Assembly (NCBI RefSeq): GCF_029854195.1
Contig: NZ_CP122960.1
Coordinates: 1-64,000 of the forward strand
Length of the DNA stretch: 64,000 bases
From: Amylibacter sp. IMCC11727
GTDB taxonomy: Bacteria; Pseudomonadota; Alphaproteobacteria; Rhodobacterales; Rhodobacteraceae
Reading direction: 5' to 3'
Shown here piece after piece: positions 17,114 to 25,526 of the stretch. The notes beneath the pieces were generated by a model, which was given only the letters and a program-made list of their open reading frames with translations, was not told the origin of the DNA and ran no database searches. Both the position numbers and the translations under genes were made by a program. How positions within the stretch are numbered: the stretch's first letter is position 1; each line of letters opens with the position of its first letter.

Positions 17114-17452
17114 TCAATCCTCACCTAATTGTGCGCGACTATCGAAAAAAAGCTCAGGAAGTGGAGGCGGCGGTGCGCTCACATCTAATCCATGAACCTC
17201 GGCGGCGAATTCAGCAAATTCAGGAGGCATTGTAGACACTATTTGTGCCCAACTCGCAGCAGGATCATTTCCTTCCATTGTAATGATGAGAAAACCTCCT
17301 GCTGGTGTCTGCTGTAAGAATGATCTTTCATGAACACCGGCTGCTTCTCGTGAGTTTGCAAATTCAGGTGTAGCGTTTACCTGCTCCATCATCGCTTTCC
17401 ACTTGTCCAATTTGCCCGGTAAGATTGGCATGCACATAGCTAACATTGGCAT
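17114..17452 (-). CDS. ABM-superfamily (DUF6176-like) protein
   Basis: A 112-residue protein starting MPMLAMCMPILPGKLDKWK, with a central FLIITMEGNDPAASW strand. This pattern suggests a heme-free ABM or DUF6176-like dimeric barrel. The C-terminal 25 residues are Pro-rich. It is part of the close-packed left cargo operon. GGAG lies just upstream of its ATG. Confidence 0.65.
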   Translation of the reverse strand: MPMLAMCMPILPGKLDKWKAMMEQVNATPEFANSREAAGVHERSFLQQTPAGGFLIITMEGNDPAASWAQIVSTMPPEFAEFAAEVHGLDVSAPPPPLPELFFDSRAQLGED

Positions 17453-17480
17453 TGTCTACTCTCCTTTTGGATGTTTCAGG

Positions 17481-17810
17481 TTACTTGATCGGCGTCGCGC
17501 CCGTTTCAGTGCGAATGATTTTCCCATCTTTGAGCAGGTTGACAACCATCACGGCCTCTGATGTCCCATCTGGGAAAGTCATAAGTGAGTGCTCAACCAT
17601 GATCTCTTCGTTTTCATAGAGACACCGTTGGTTGCTGAAGCTTAATGTATCGCTTTCCATCATAGCCGTTAATGTAGGCATCCAGTCTGATTTGCTAACC
17701 TCCGCACCCAACTGATGCCGAACAAAAACGAAGTCTTCATGCAAACAATCCAGATAACCTTCAATGTCCTTACCATCCTGGGCGGCTTTGATTTTTTTGT
17801 AGAGCGACAT
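17481..17810 (-). CDS. SnoaL-like protein, left copy
   Basis: A 109-residue NTF2-like protein beginning MSLYKKIKAAQDGKDIEGYLDCLHEDFVFV and ending IIRTETGATPIK. It is paralogous to the protein at 29820-30149 (MSLY start; LLKDGKIIR/MLKDGKIIR and ETGATP ends). In both modules it lies 2 or 3 bases after the cupin gene, so the two products probably act together. The reaction is unknown. Confidence 0.8.
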   Translation of the reverse strand: MSLYKKIKAAQDGKDIEGYLDCLHEDFVFVRHQLGAEVSKSDWMPTLTAMMESDTLSFSNQRCLYENEEIMVEHSLMTFPDGTSEAVMVVNLLKDGKIIRTETGATPIK

Positions 17811-17813
17811 CTT

Positions 17814-18161
17814 TCATTCTCCCCACATGCCAGCAAACTCAAAGACAACTGCTTGTTTGCCGCCCACACACCAAGCGTCGTGATTTGGTGAGATGGCATA
17901 TGCGTCACCCGCAGTGTAGGTTGCCTCGGAGCCGTCGTCGCATACGCAATGAATTGTACCCTCTATAATGATCCCAACATGCGTTGCTTTGCAGCTGGCT
18001 GTACCCACGATCGGCTTGATGTCCTTCGACCATTTCCAATCTGGTGCGAGTGTGAGCTTCATCACACGCTGACCAAGAACGTTAACAGCTTCCATACGAG
18101 CGTTCGGCATATCCTTGGCTTCATCGGCTTGAGACGCGAAACTTTTCACTTCTATCGGCAT
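17814..18161 (-). CDS. Cupin-domain protein, left copy
   Basis: A 115-residue single-cupin protein. The two cupin motifs are around HVGIIIEGTIHCVCDDG and GDAYAISPNHDAWCVGG. The first motif has His in HVGII and the second has the His-Asp pair, so a metal site is plausible though not canonical. It closely resembles the right-module copy at 30152-30499: the first eight residues MPIEVKSF and the stretch LGQRVMKLTLAP are identical, and long DNA runs also match. Confidence 0.85.
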   Translation of the reverse strand: MPIEVKSFASQADEAKDMPNARMEAVNVLGQRVMKLTLAPDWKWSKDIKPIVGTASCKATHVGIIIEGTIHCVCDDGSEATYTAGDAYAISPNHDAWCVGGKQAVVFEFAGMWGE

Positions 18162-18228
18162 TATTCTTTCCTTTGGTTTAATTATTGGATTTCATTAAGC
18201 GAGTAAGGCGCCACAAATTTTCGACAAG

Positions 18229-18615
18229 TCAAAGAACCAAGCCCACATAGAGCAGAGCGGTGCATACGAAGGCCGTTACCCAAGCAGCGGTTCGGAACCA
18301 AACGATCCCGAGCGCGTAGAGTGCGACATATGCAATTCGAGCGAGCAGGAACGTCAGCATCAGTTGATCAGCCAAATTGTCGGCGGCATCGGACAGATGG
18401 GTCATCAAAACTGCAGGTGCTACCAAAGCGAGCGCAAGCAGCGAGTTATTCGCGGCGCGTTCCATTCGCCCAGCAAGGCCTGTCAGAACGAGATCTTCTC
18501 GATTGCCGGCAAGCGTCGATAGCCCAACCTGCTGGGCCGCTACCAAGACTTGCGCCAAGATTACAATAACGACAATCAACCCGTAAAATGCCAGATAGAG
18601 TATAAAGTCTTGCAT
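18229..18615 (-). CDS. MAPEG-family membrane protein
   Basis: A 128-residue protein with four predicted membrane helices. The pattern GLAGRMERAANNSLLAL after the first loop is the MAPEG signature (the conserved ER/N region). MAPEG proteins include glutathione-dependent transferases and peroxidases acting on lipophilic electrophiles. The right module has no counterpart. GGAGGACGAAC precedes the ATG at 18615. Confidence 0.85.
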   Translation of the reverse strand: MQDFILYLAFYGLIVVIVILAQVLVAAQQVGLSTLAGNREDLVLTGLAGRMERAANNSLLALALVAPAVLMTHLSDAADNLADQLMLTFLLARIAYVALYALGIVWFRTAAWVTAFVCTALLYVGLVL

Positions 18616-18650
18616 ATGTTCGTCCTCCAATCGGTCAGTTTCGTAAGTGC

Positions 18651-19280
18651 CTAAAGGATGCCAGCAATTTTCGTGATTGAACGCATGTCGATTTCGAGAC
18701 CGTTCATCAGCTGCCCAAATTCAGGACTGGCCACCAAAGCGTCGTAGGTTCTCTCAATCGCCGACATGTCAGGATAGGTTACACCCAACATGTATGTCCC
18801 AAGATCAGACCCAGTAAGTGTTTGTCCCATGCGCATGGTCTGTGCACCTGCTGATTTGAACACGGGCGCGGTCTTGTTTAGCAAATCTAGCATTGCAGTT
18901 TCTTCCAAAGACCGACGATGGGCCCTCGTCAACATCAGATACTTGGGCGTTGGCTCAAGTTTTGGCTCAAATTCGATCGGTTTACCCCGAAATACATTTC
19001 GAGCAAAGGGCGCTACAGCGTGATCGCTGACCATACGCGAATAGGCGGAGGACTGCGGGATCATGTTCATAACGCTCTCAAATCCTTGTAGGTCATCAAA
19101 GAACTGAACATTCACCAAAGCCCCGGGATAGCGGCCTGAGATCACGCTGCCATATGTCACGCGAACTGCGCCATTTTGTCGGCAGTCCTGCGCGAAGTTG
19201 GCCAATTCGTTCAAAGCGCCAGATCTGCTTGCTGCGGGGCAAGTAGCTGCGGTGATGGCGATAAATTTGGGAGTAGACAT
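18651..19280 (-). CDS. Two-domain ABM/NIPSNAP-like protein
   Basis: A 209-residue protein that reads as two consecutive ferredoxin-like dimeric-barrel halves (about 1-95 and 105-209), each with a strand such as VNVQFFDDLQGFESV or YMLGVTYPDMSAIERTY. No specific family is recognised. It is the first gene of the left operon, divergent from the HxlR gene, with GGAGG 9 bases before the ATG at 19280. An in-frame upstream ATG at 19313 is less likely. Confidence 0.7.
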   Translation of the reverse strand: MSTPKFIAITAATCPAASRSGALNELANFAQDCRQNGAVRVTYGSVISGRYPGALVNVQFFDDLQGFESVMNMIPQSSAYSRMVSDHAVAPFARNVFRGKPIEFEPKLEPTPKYLMLTRAHRRSLEETAMLDLLNKTAPVFKSAGAQTMRMGQTLTGSDLGTYMLGVTYPDMSAIERTYDALVASPEFGQLMNGLEIDMRSITKIAGIL

Positions 19281-19384
19281 CCGAAAGCCTCCAGTTTTTT
19301 TTGAACTAACCATTTCTTAGAACAGGTTGACCTGACGCAGATGTACCGTCTAGTCTGTATGTTAAAGTGGTTTGGAGGCATGAC
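19281..19384. promoter_or_regulatory. Divergent promoter region of left HxlR module
   Basis: This 104-base gap separates the HxlR gene from its divergent operon. It contains TCTAGTCT (around 19349-19356) followed by GTTAAAGTGGTTT (19361-19373). The same TCTAGTCT and AAAGTGGTTT pair occurs before the right HxlR gene (32165-32189). This is a likely HxlR operator or shared promoter. Confidence 0.55.
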
Positions 19385-19858
19385 ATGCTTGACTTGAAAA
19401 TCGTCGAAGAGGAAATGTGCCCAATCGGCCTGGCTGGACACCTGCTTATTGACAAGTGGATCCCAATAATTATCCGCGAAATTGCGTTATTTGATCGACG
19501 TGGCTTCAACGAGATATTGAAAAACAATCGTGAAGGCATTTCCTCGGCATCGCTCGCTTCACGCATGCAACACATGGTGCAGCTGGGCCTATTGCGTGTC
19601 GAAAAAGCAGACGATCATGCGCAAAAGAAAAACTATTTTCTGACTGAAGCAGGTATCGCTTTTGTGCCTATATTGTTTCACTTGGCCAGCTGGACTGCTG
19701 AGTTTCGCAACCCAGCGCCGGACATTGTTGAGCTCACCAGTCCATTTCATTCAGGGGACGATGATTTGAAAAAGAAGCTACTCGAACGGCTGCACCAGAT
19801 TCATGTGACGAAGACGATTGAACCAACGCCTTTGTGGTGGCTGGCTGATAACCTATAA
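19385..19858 (+). CDS. HxlR-family transcriptional regulator, left copy
   Basis: A 157-residue winged-helix regulator. The N-terminal EEEMCPIGLAGHLLIDKWIPIIIREI is the HxlR signature, with the conserved Cys often used as a redox or electrophile sensor. GFNEILKN is the recognition region and SRMQHMVQLGLL the second helix. It is paralogous to the regulator at 32208 (CPI.LA, DKWIPIIIR and ALFDRR.FN.ILKNN shared). The ATG at 19385 follows GGAGG. It probably controls the divergent minus-strand operon. Confidence 0.88.
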   Translation: MLDLKIVEEEMCPIGLAGHLLIDKWIPIIIREIALFDRRGFNEILKNNREGISSASLASRMQHMVQLGLLRVEKADDHAQKKNYFLTEAGIAFVPILFHLASWTAEFRNPAPDIVELTSPFHSGDDDLKKKLLERLHQIHVTKTIEPTPLWWLADNL

Positions 19859-20013
19859 ATTTTCAGTTACACGTGGCTGCGCGTTCGACAATATCAACTT
19901 TAAAGCTTCAACAACCTTGAATCTGCTTCAACTACCAAGCGCTAAACCCTCAAACACACACTTTGATAGACTTGTTGGTGCTTTGAGCCATATTGTTTGG
20001 CAAGGAGCAGGAC

Positions 20014-21252
20014 ATGCGGCAGCTGCGTGACGACACACATCTGATACTGGACGGCGAGGTGCGGGTGTATCGACGTGAGCGCAGCAAGCGCTGGCAGGCG
20101 GCCTTTGTAATTGATGGGCACACTATCCGCGTCAGCACGGGCAAGCGTGATTTGGCTGAGGCCAAGGAGTACGCCCGCGAGACGTTTCTTGAGTATAAGT
20201 TCCGCCACAAGAACGACCTGCCTGTTGTCACCAAGAAGTTCTCTGACGTTGCCAAGCTGGCCATTGCGGACATGCGCAAGCAGCTGGATGCTGGCTTAGG
20301 ACGCAAAGTGTTTGCAGACTACATCGTGTGTATTGAGCGCTACCTCATCCCCTTCTTTGGCGCACAGTATGTAACCACCATCGATTACGAGAAGGTGCAG
20401 CAGTTTTACGAGTGGCGGCGTGCTAAGATGGGGCGTGAGCCAAAGGCTAGTACGCTGAACACACATAACTCAGCCATGAACCGAGTGTTTGAGGAAGCTG
20501 TGGCACGAGGCTTTATCGCGCACAAGAATGTGCCACTGCTGGTAAATCGTGGTGAGAAGAGCGAACGCCGTCCAGACTTCACCCGAGAAGAATACGCCAC
20601 ACTGATCCGCAAGCTGCCCAGTTGGATCAACGCAGGCAAAGCAGGCAAACCCACGGATATGCGGCACCTTATGCGGGACTACGTGTTGATCATGGCCAAT
20701 ACAGGCATGCGGCACGGCACAGAGGCGCTAAACCTCAAGTGGAAGCACGTGACGCTGTTTGAGGAAAAGGATCTGCAATACTTGGAGATGAGCGTGTCAG
20801 GCAAGACTGGTCGCAGAGACATCATCTGCAGGTCAGGCACGATTAACTATCTCAAGCGCATCCATGAGCGCAGTGAAGATATACGGCACATCCCTTTTGA
20901 AGACTTGCTCAAGCAGCGTATCGATCTGCCCGTGTTCAGATTGCCCGATGGTACTGTCAGCAAGAACATCCACCAGACGTTCCGCAAGTTCCTCACAGAC
21001 ACAGGGCTGATCATATGTCCGCGCACAGGGCAGAACAGAACGCTGTATAGCCTGCGCCACACCTATGCGACCTTTGCCCTGCTCAACGATGGGATGGACA
21101 TACATGCTCTCGCCATACAGATGGGCACAAGCATTGGCATGATTGAGCGGCACTACAGTCATTTGACGCCGCGCTTGAAGAAGGACATGCTCACAGGCAA
21201 GCGGTATGACTTGTCAGCAGACGAATTTTTGGCAAAGAATAATACTAAATAA
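20014..21252 (+). CDS. Tyrosine recombinase (phage-type integrase)
   Basis: A 412-residue integrase with an N-terminal arm-binding region, a core-binding SAM-like domain (about 80-170) and a C-terminal catalytic domain. Arg I is in ANTGMRHGTEALNLKW, the second box is SLRHTYATFAL, and the nucleophile Tyr is in ERHYSHLTPRLKK. This is the best candidate for the enzyme that recombined the tRNA-Phe att sites, although it lies about 4 kb inside the island rather than beside an att site. AAGGAG precedes the ATG at 20014. Confidence 0.9.
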   Translation: MRQLRDDTHLILDGEVRVYRRERSKRWQAAFVIDGHTIRVSTGKRDLAEAKEYARETFLEYKFRHKNDLPVVTKKFSDVAKLAIADMRKQLDAGLGRKVFADYIVCIERYLIPFFGAQYVTTIDYEKVQQFYEWRRAKMGREPKASTLNTHNSAMNRVFEEAVARGFIAHKNVPLLVNRGEKSERRPDFTREEYATLIRKLPSWINAGKAGKPTDMRHLMRDYVLIMANTGMRHGTEALNLKWKHVTLFEEKDLQYLEMSVSGKTGRRDIICRSGTINYLKRIHERSEDIRHIPFEDLLKQRIDLPVFRLPDGTVSKNIHQTFRKFLTDTGLIICPRTGQNRTLYSLRHTYATFALLNDGMDIHALAIQMGTSIGMIERHYSHLTPRLKKDMLTGKRYDLSADEFLAKNNTK

Positions 21253-21268
21253 AGTTGGGGAATATGTC

Positions 21269-21670
21269 ATGAGCGTAGACTGGAAAAAGCTAGACGGATT
21301 AATTTTAAAAGTCGTCTCCGATAGCACAGCCTCGGTAATAGAAGCTGCAAATTTTGACCTAGGTACTGATATCTCAACTTATCCATCTTTGAAAATTGCA
21401 TTTGATGGATTTGGTGACGATGGTGAAGACGAGACGATGGCGAGCTTTGCTTTATTTGTGCATGAAGATTCTGCTAACCCGGATTTCGTCTTTCCCCCAC
21501 ATGAAGAAACGCCCTGGGCAATTGTCCAAAGGCCCACTGAAGAAGCTATAATTTACTGCTGGTATAATCGCGACGAAAACGAATGGGATATTTTGGAGCC
21601 TGAAACTGAAAATGAAGAGGCACTAAGCCCAGAAAACCTCATTTCAATTTTAACCAAGATTATCGGCTAG
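21269..21670 (+). CDS. Hypothetical acidic protein
   Basis: A 133-residue, strongly acidic protein (MSVDWKKLDGLILKV, then many Asp and Glu, ending ILTKIIG). No family is recognised. It starts 16 bases after the integrase stop and is probably cotranscribed. Its stop overlaps the end of the convergent recombinase gene by 4 bases. It could be an immunity-like or SMI1-type small protein, but this is only a guess from its composition. Confidence 0.6.
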   Translation: MSVDWKKLDGLILKVVSDSTASVIEAANFDLGTDISTYPSLKIAFDGFGDDGEDETMASFALFVHEDSANPDFVFPPHEETPWAIVQRPTEEAIIYCWYNRDENEWDILEPETENEEALSPENLISILTKIIG

Positions 21671-22233
21671 AGTAACTCCACCGCTTCGCTCAGCTGTTCT
21701 GAATTCACGTCGATGTATCTCTGGGTCGTGGATATATGCGAATGCCCCGCCAGTTCCGCCAGCAATCGCACCCCTACCCCCTTATTCGCCAACCTCGTGA
21801 TGTAAGTGCGTCTTCCCGAATGACTGGATGCGTCTTTAAGACCTAAAGCCTTGTAGATGTCGAGGAACAGCTGGCACATGGTGTTGGCCGAGAAGTGCCC
21901 GCCCTTTTGGCTCTCAAACAGTGGGCGCTGTGGGTCGGTGATGCGTATGAACGCGCTGTATTCCAGCAGTGCTTTGCGCAAGCGCTGGTTCAAATACACA
22001 GTTCGTGTGTGCCCACCTTTGCTTTGCTCTCCACTCAGGATGAACTGTGTGCGCACTGCACCTGCTTCGTCAAACACGTTACCCACAGTCAGCGCAGCAA
22101 TCTCCTTGGCCCGCAGCCCTGCGTAAAAGCTGGTGAGTATGATTGTCTCATCGCGAACCGGATGACGACGACTGCGGCAGTACTGTATCACACGGCGAAG
22201 CTGCGCATCACTGAGTGTCTGTGCTTGGCGCAT
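21667..22233 (-). CDS. Catalytic-domain-only tyrosine recombinase
   Basis: A 188-residue protein that is almost only a tyrosine-recombinase catalytic domain. Present are Arg I (AGLRAKEIAAL), the beta-strand Lys (SKGGHTR), HSGRR (HxxR box), GHSHIS, and the nucleophile Tyr in RYIDV. The core-binding domain of XerC/D-type enzymes is missing. A good Shine-Dalgarno (GAGGAGAT) precedes the ATG, so this looks like a real short gene rather than a truncation. It may resolve multimers or invert DNA within the element. Confidence 0.85.
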   Translation of the reverse strand: MRQAQTLSDAQLRRVIQYCRSRRHPVRDETIILTSFYAGLRAKEIAALTVGNVFDEAGAVRTQFILSGEQSKGGHTRTVYLNQRLRKALLEYSAFIRITDPQRPLFESQKGGHFSANTMCQLFLDIYKALGLKDASSHSGRRTYITRLANKGVGVRLLAELAGHSHISTTQRYIDVNSEQLSEAVELL

Positions 22234-22350
22234 GGCCCTATCTCCTCAAAACCTAATCATTTGTTAGCTTTGAGTGTAAAGTCTGAGGTATTGGTTGGGC
22301 GACCGGAAATGGCACCAAATGGTCTGACAATGAATTCAATGACTTAAGCG

Positions 22351-22384
22351 AAAACCTCATACTATGTTGATTATATGAGGTTTT
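22351..22384 (-). terminator. Hairpin terminator at end of replicon operon
   Basis: AAAACCTCATA and TATGAGGTTTT form an 11-bp perfect stem with a 12-base loop and A/T ends on both strands. It lies downstream of the 22431 gene (minus strand) and upstream of the 22233 recombinase start, so it closes the minus-strand replicon operon. Confidence 0.75.
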
Positions 22385-22430
22385 GGGCTGTGTGGTTGCG
22401 CTTGTGAAAACTGCGCAGTTAACGGAGCAG

Positions 22431-23150
22431 TCAATGGCGCTGTGCGGGCACGACTATGCTGTCCGTATCTAACTGTAACCACGCCGGCCATAATGGTGTT
22501 TTGAGATACACAGCATCAGAACGTTTGGAACCTTGATCCCTGTGCTCAAGCAACACGCCCGCCCAACATAAAGGACGCAACACACAGCTATAAAATGCGG
22601 ATGTTGCACGCCATGTCATAGTTTCATCACCAAGTGGGCCGTAGAACACTTTGTAAAGCTCAAGTTCTGTTGCTGCGTTCTCAGCTTCAACGTTTAGCAC
22701 ATTTAGCCACACATCCCACTTACCAAAAGGCTGCTCGCCGCTGCGACTGTAACTGCTGTGATCCATGTTAAGGATGTAAAACGGTACTAACGTGTTCAGC
22801 AGCTGCGCTGGATTGACCAGTAATTCTGAGCCACGTTTGGTGATTTTGAACTGCCCTTTGTAGTGCCGCCCGAGTTTTAGCTCAATCAACAGGAAATGAA
22901 GCAGCTCAAGCGGAGAGAAGTCATATTCATTCAGCACCTTGTTGATGCTGAACAACTCCTCATAGCCCATATTGGGCCAATCAAAATGCTCAGCAGCCCA
23001 ATGCACGAACACCCGCTTAAATGCCTTACTGGGTGTTAGAGGAATGGAGCCATTATCTTGCGTGTATTGCAGGGTCAGTTGTGCGGCTCGCAGCAGAGGC
23101 GAATGCGCCATCACAGCACTATCATTGGGCAGTTGGCGAAATTCTATCAT
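22431..23150 (-). CDS. Hypothetical protein of replicon core
   Basis: A 239-residue protein without recognised domains. The middle (KAFKRVFVHWAAEHFDWP to KITKRGSELLVNP) has a helical pattern with a winged-helix flavour and is the part most likely to be conserved in relatives. It ends the minus-strand block that runs from 27108. The upstream ATG lacks a strong ribosome site, so an internal ATG at 23111 (MAHSPLLRAAQ) is an alternative start. Confidence 0.6.
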   Translation of the reverse strand: MIEFRQLPNDSAVMAHSPLLRAAQLTLQYTQDNGSIPLTPSKAFKRVFVHWAAEHFDWPNMGYEELFSINKVLNEYDFSPLELLHFLLIELKLGRHYKGQFKITKRGSELLVNPAQLLNTLVPFYILNMDHSSYSRSGEQPFGKWDVWLNVLNVEAENAATELELYKVFYGPLGDETMTWRATSAFYSCVLRPLCWAGVLLEHRDQGSKRSDAVYLKTPLWPAWLQLDTDSIVVPAQRH

Positions 23151-23198
23151 GCAGAATATTTGGCATGCCGCTTTTGGCTGTGCCAGCTTTAATTCAGC

Positions 23199-23531
23199 TC
23201 AGTATTCGTCAGCCAACATGATGGTGAGCACACGAGTGGTCACAGTGGCGTCACTTGGATCGGGTGAATGCATGGTCAAGTCCACGTCGTAATAGTCCCA
23301 CTTCCAAAAAACAGTTTCGCCCGCATAACTGAATGACCCAAAGTCATGCTCCCCGTACGGGTCATTGTCTGGTGTGAAGGCATCAAACCAGCGCACCAGA
23401 TCCAGTATGCTTGGCACATCGGACATGGCCTGCACACCTTGGGTGATCACCACACGACAGCCTGTGAATGAGCGCCGTGCGTGATCATTAAGTGCCCTTA
23501 TTTTGGCTGCATCAACCTCAGGCATTAGCAC
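23199..23531 (-). CDS. DUF3768 protein
   Basis: A 110-residue protein that I recognise as DUF3768, from KIRALNDHARR near the start, the central FDAFTPDNDPYGEHDFGSF, WKWDYYDVDL, SPDPSDATVTTRVLTIMLADEY at the end. DUF3768 is common on plasmids and mobile islands of Alphaproteobacteria; the function is unknown. The start overlaps the preceding gene's end by 14 bases; ATG at 23525 is an alternative. Confidence 0.85.
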   Translation of the reverse strand: MLMPEVDAAKIRALNDHARRSFTGCRVVITQGVQAMSDVPSILDLVRWFDAFTPDNDPYGEHDFGSFSYAGETVFWKWDYYDVDLTMHSPDPSDATVTTRVLTIMLADEY

Positions 23532-23976
23532 TTGCCTTAGCTGCTCCCGGCTTAAGGCGTGGTTGGCGCTCCGCCACTCGGGTTATAGCCGCATCTAATT
23601 CCCCTGCAGCTGCTGCATTGAGGAAGGCATCAAGCACACCGGCTACCTCAGCCAATGACTTCACAAACACCGCGTTATTGGTGCCATCAGCTGCAATCAC
23701 ACGTGCCCCGTATCTACACTGCACATACCACCCACTGTCTTGCTTAAAGAACCACGGACGCACTCGGCGATGTGTTTTGACCATCACACGTTCGCCTGTG
23801 TCATTGGTCATCCACTTGTGTCGCTCAACGCGGTGATCTTCCTTTTTAAGTGATGCGGCATGCACCAGCTTTTGCTCTTTGAGCCCTGCTACGAGTTTGT
23901 CACGTCGCGCTATAATAGGATCGCGCTTGGAGCTGCGATCAACAGTTTTGAATGTAAGCTTTGCGAGATGTGTCAT
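23518..23976 (-). CDS. DUF6641-like basic protein
   Basis: A 152-residue basic protein. The pattern LAKLTFKTVDR, then KRDPIIARRDKLVAGLKEQK and RRVRPWFFKQDSGWYVQCRYGARVI resembles DUF6641, a family of unknown function seen on mobile DNA in Proteobacteria. The family name is given from memory and should be treated as tentative. It overlaps the DUF3768 gene, so the two are probably translated together. Confidence 0.7.
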   Translation of the reverse strand: MTHLAKLTFKTVDRSSKRDPIIARRDKLVAGLKEQKLVHAASLKKEDHRVERHKWMTNDTGERVMVKTHRRVRPWFFKQDSGWYVQCRYGARVIAADGTNNAVFVKSLAEVAGVLDAFLNAAAAGELDAAITRVAERQPRLKPGAAKASANA

Positions 23977-24385
23977 GTGCGCTCCTACCTGTTTGGTTAC
24001 AGCTAAAGCGTATGGTCAAATGAGACACTGGACGACCGAAAAGACAGTCAAGTATCTGATTTTAATTAATAATAATGCATAATTATTGATCAGAGATAAG
24101 CATTGGCGTGTTGTTCGCCTTCATTTGCGTATAGTCGATCAGCGATCCACACCGAAAGCTACGCCCATAAAAAAAGCGTCTAACGGTTTGCTCCGCTGAC
24201 GCTGTGTTTGTTATCTCTCTTTGTTTGATCATCTTCGTTTGAGCGTTTGTTGATGTTCTGTGTTTGAACATCTTTGTCTTACGATGTTTGTTCGAACAAC
24301 TGCTCGTGAACAAGGATGTGCCAAGACCTGCGCCTTTGGCATCTGTGTTGTTCAAACTGCTCAAGTGTTTGCTGCGTGAAGGGGC
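23977..24385. other. Mostly non-coding region downstream of Rep gene
   Basis: A 409-base stretch rich in short inverted motifs: GATGTTC and GAACATC around 24253-24272, TTCGAACA, and several TGTTTG and TGTTCAAA steps. A terminator lies at 24168-24203. A 93-codon minus-strand ORF (24083-24364) runs through the terminator and has biased Thr/Lys/Ser composition, so I do not call it a gene. A structured RNA is possible but not shown. Confidence 0.4.
24168..24203 (-). terminator. Rho-independent terminator after Rep-like gene
   Basis: On the minus strand AGCGTC and GACGCT form a stem around a 17-base loop, followed by seven T. It lies about 180 bases beyond the Rep-like stop codon. Confidence 0.75.
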
Positions 24386-25012
24386 TTAGCCGCGCTCCAT
24401 CATCTGCAAATCACCGTATGCCTCATATCCTGCCTTTTGTGTGTATAATGCCTGTTGAGCTTGCCTAAGCCAGAGTGGGCTGGCTGCCCTTTGAATGCGA
24501 TGCGCCCGTTGTGCATGATGATACTGCGCCATCGTATCGGACGAAGTTTGATCCCAACACAGTTCATCTAAAATGGTGTCACTGCCCATGCGCCAATACT
24601 CGTGGGTCACATAGTTGGCCACAGCTGTGCGGTCTTGCACTGGCACGATCCAGTTCTTTACCAGAGGCGCTGTTTGAGCATGATGCTGCGCCCACACTGC
24701 GTTGAGCAAACAGCACATGTGTTCTGTGTTTTGCAGTGTAGCGTTGATAACGAAGTGAACATGAAAGTTCTCACTGTCAGCGCCTTCGTGGGCAAAGCAC
24801 CAACGTGGGACGCGCATGTTCTGACGCTCAGCAGCTTTGCCAAACATTACGCGGTCCACCTTGTTCCAATAGCTGCGCAGAAGCTTATGAGCGGATTGCC
24901 TGCCAATCGTCCTGCCATTCACGAACTTGAGCGTGCCAAACACGTTCCAGTCTTGGGCCAGCAGATGCTGCACCAATGCCTGTCGTTCTTGTTTACGTTG
25001 CTCAAATCCCAT
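24386..25012 (-). CDS. HUH-type rolling-circle Rep-like protein
   Basis: A 208-residue protein with features of HUH replication initiators: FGTLKF (residues 25-30) as motif I, ENFHVHFVIN (81-90) with the metal-binding His84 and His86 as motif II, and VANYVTHEYW (131-140) as motif III with Tyr134 and Tyr139. The Lys usual in motif III is not evident. The ATG at 25012 has GGAGG just upstream; the longer ORF to 25225 covers repeat DNA and is not a real extension. It is flanked by the 47-bp repeat, fitting a replication role. Confidence 0.72.
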   Translation of the reverse strand: MGFEQRKQERQALVQHLLAQDWNVFGTLKFVNGRTIGRQSAHKLLRSYWNKVDRVMFGKAAERQNMRVPRWCFAHEGADSENFHVHFVINATLQNTEHMCCLLNAVWAQHHAQTAPLVKNWIVPVQDRTAVANYVTHEYWRMGSDTILDELCWDQTSSDTMAQYHHAQRAHRIQRAASPLWLRQAQQALYTQKAGYEAYGDLQMMERG

Positions 25013-25080
25013 TGTGATCCTCCGCATGTATTTATCAACGAAGAAGGAAAAGGCGGTAGAAACGGCAATACTGTGTTGCA

Positions 25081-25127
25081 ACAATTGTGTTGGAACCACT
25101 GTGTTGTAGGTTTGTGGTTGCAACATA
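25081..25127 (+). repeat. 47-bp direct repeat, copy 1
   Basis: Forty-seven bases identical to 28174-28220. It starts ACAATTGT (palindrome) and includes AACCAC paired with GTGGTT around a 14-base loop, plus TGTGTTG half-sites. It lies just upstream of the Rep-like gene, inside a 220-base non-coding gap (25013-25232). Confidence 0.9.
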
Positions 25128-25232
25128 TGAGCGTACCACAGCCACCAACGCAGCGATGGACAAACAAAAACACCGCCAACAAAAATGCTGACGGTGCATG
25201 GTTTGTTCTTAAAAACCGATCTCAAACTAAGC

Positions 25233-25526
25233 TTATGTGTTCAATAAGGCCAAACTGACTAAACGCTCTTGCTCAATAAGATCAAGATCCATCCAAGCCC
25301 TCTCAAAGGCCATAAACCTCTTTTTGGGCAACCGCCCTTTCGCCTGTTCAATGACATGATCGGACAATGTTTGTGATGGGCATGCAATGCTCTCAATGTC
25401 TAAATCATATACACACGCACAATACTCCAGCTCACCCCAACTTTCGAGTTGATGGAGTATTTTGCGTGTATCATCGTTTAGAATTACCCATAGAGAACCA
25501 AGCTCAAAATTAAAGGCCTCCATCAC
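25233..25526 (-). CDS. Hypothetical protein coupled to AAA+ ATPase
   Basis: A 97-residue acidic protein with no recognised domain (MMEAFNFELGSLWVI to RLVSLALLNT). Its start overlaps the stop of the AAA+ gene (ATGA), implying coupled translation and perhaps a partner role. A 220-base gap containing the 47-bp repeat separates it from the Rep-like gene downstream. Confidence 0.65.
   Translation of the reverse strand: MMEAFNFELGSLWVILNDDTRKILHQLESWGELEYCACVYDLDIESIACPSQTLSDHVIEQAKGRLPKKRFMAFERAWMDLDLIEQERLVSLALLNT

Noticed and set aside
24083..24364. 93-codon minus-strand ORF after the Rep-like gene
   Set aside because: A strong terminator (24168-24203) lies inside it and the product has biased Thr/Lys/Ser composition without a domain.
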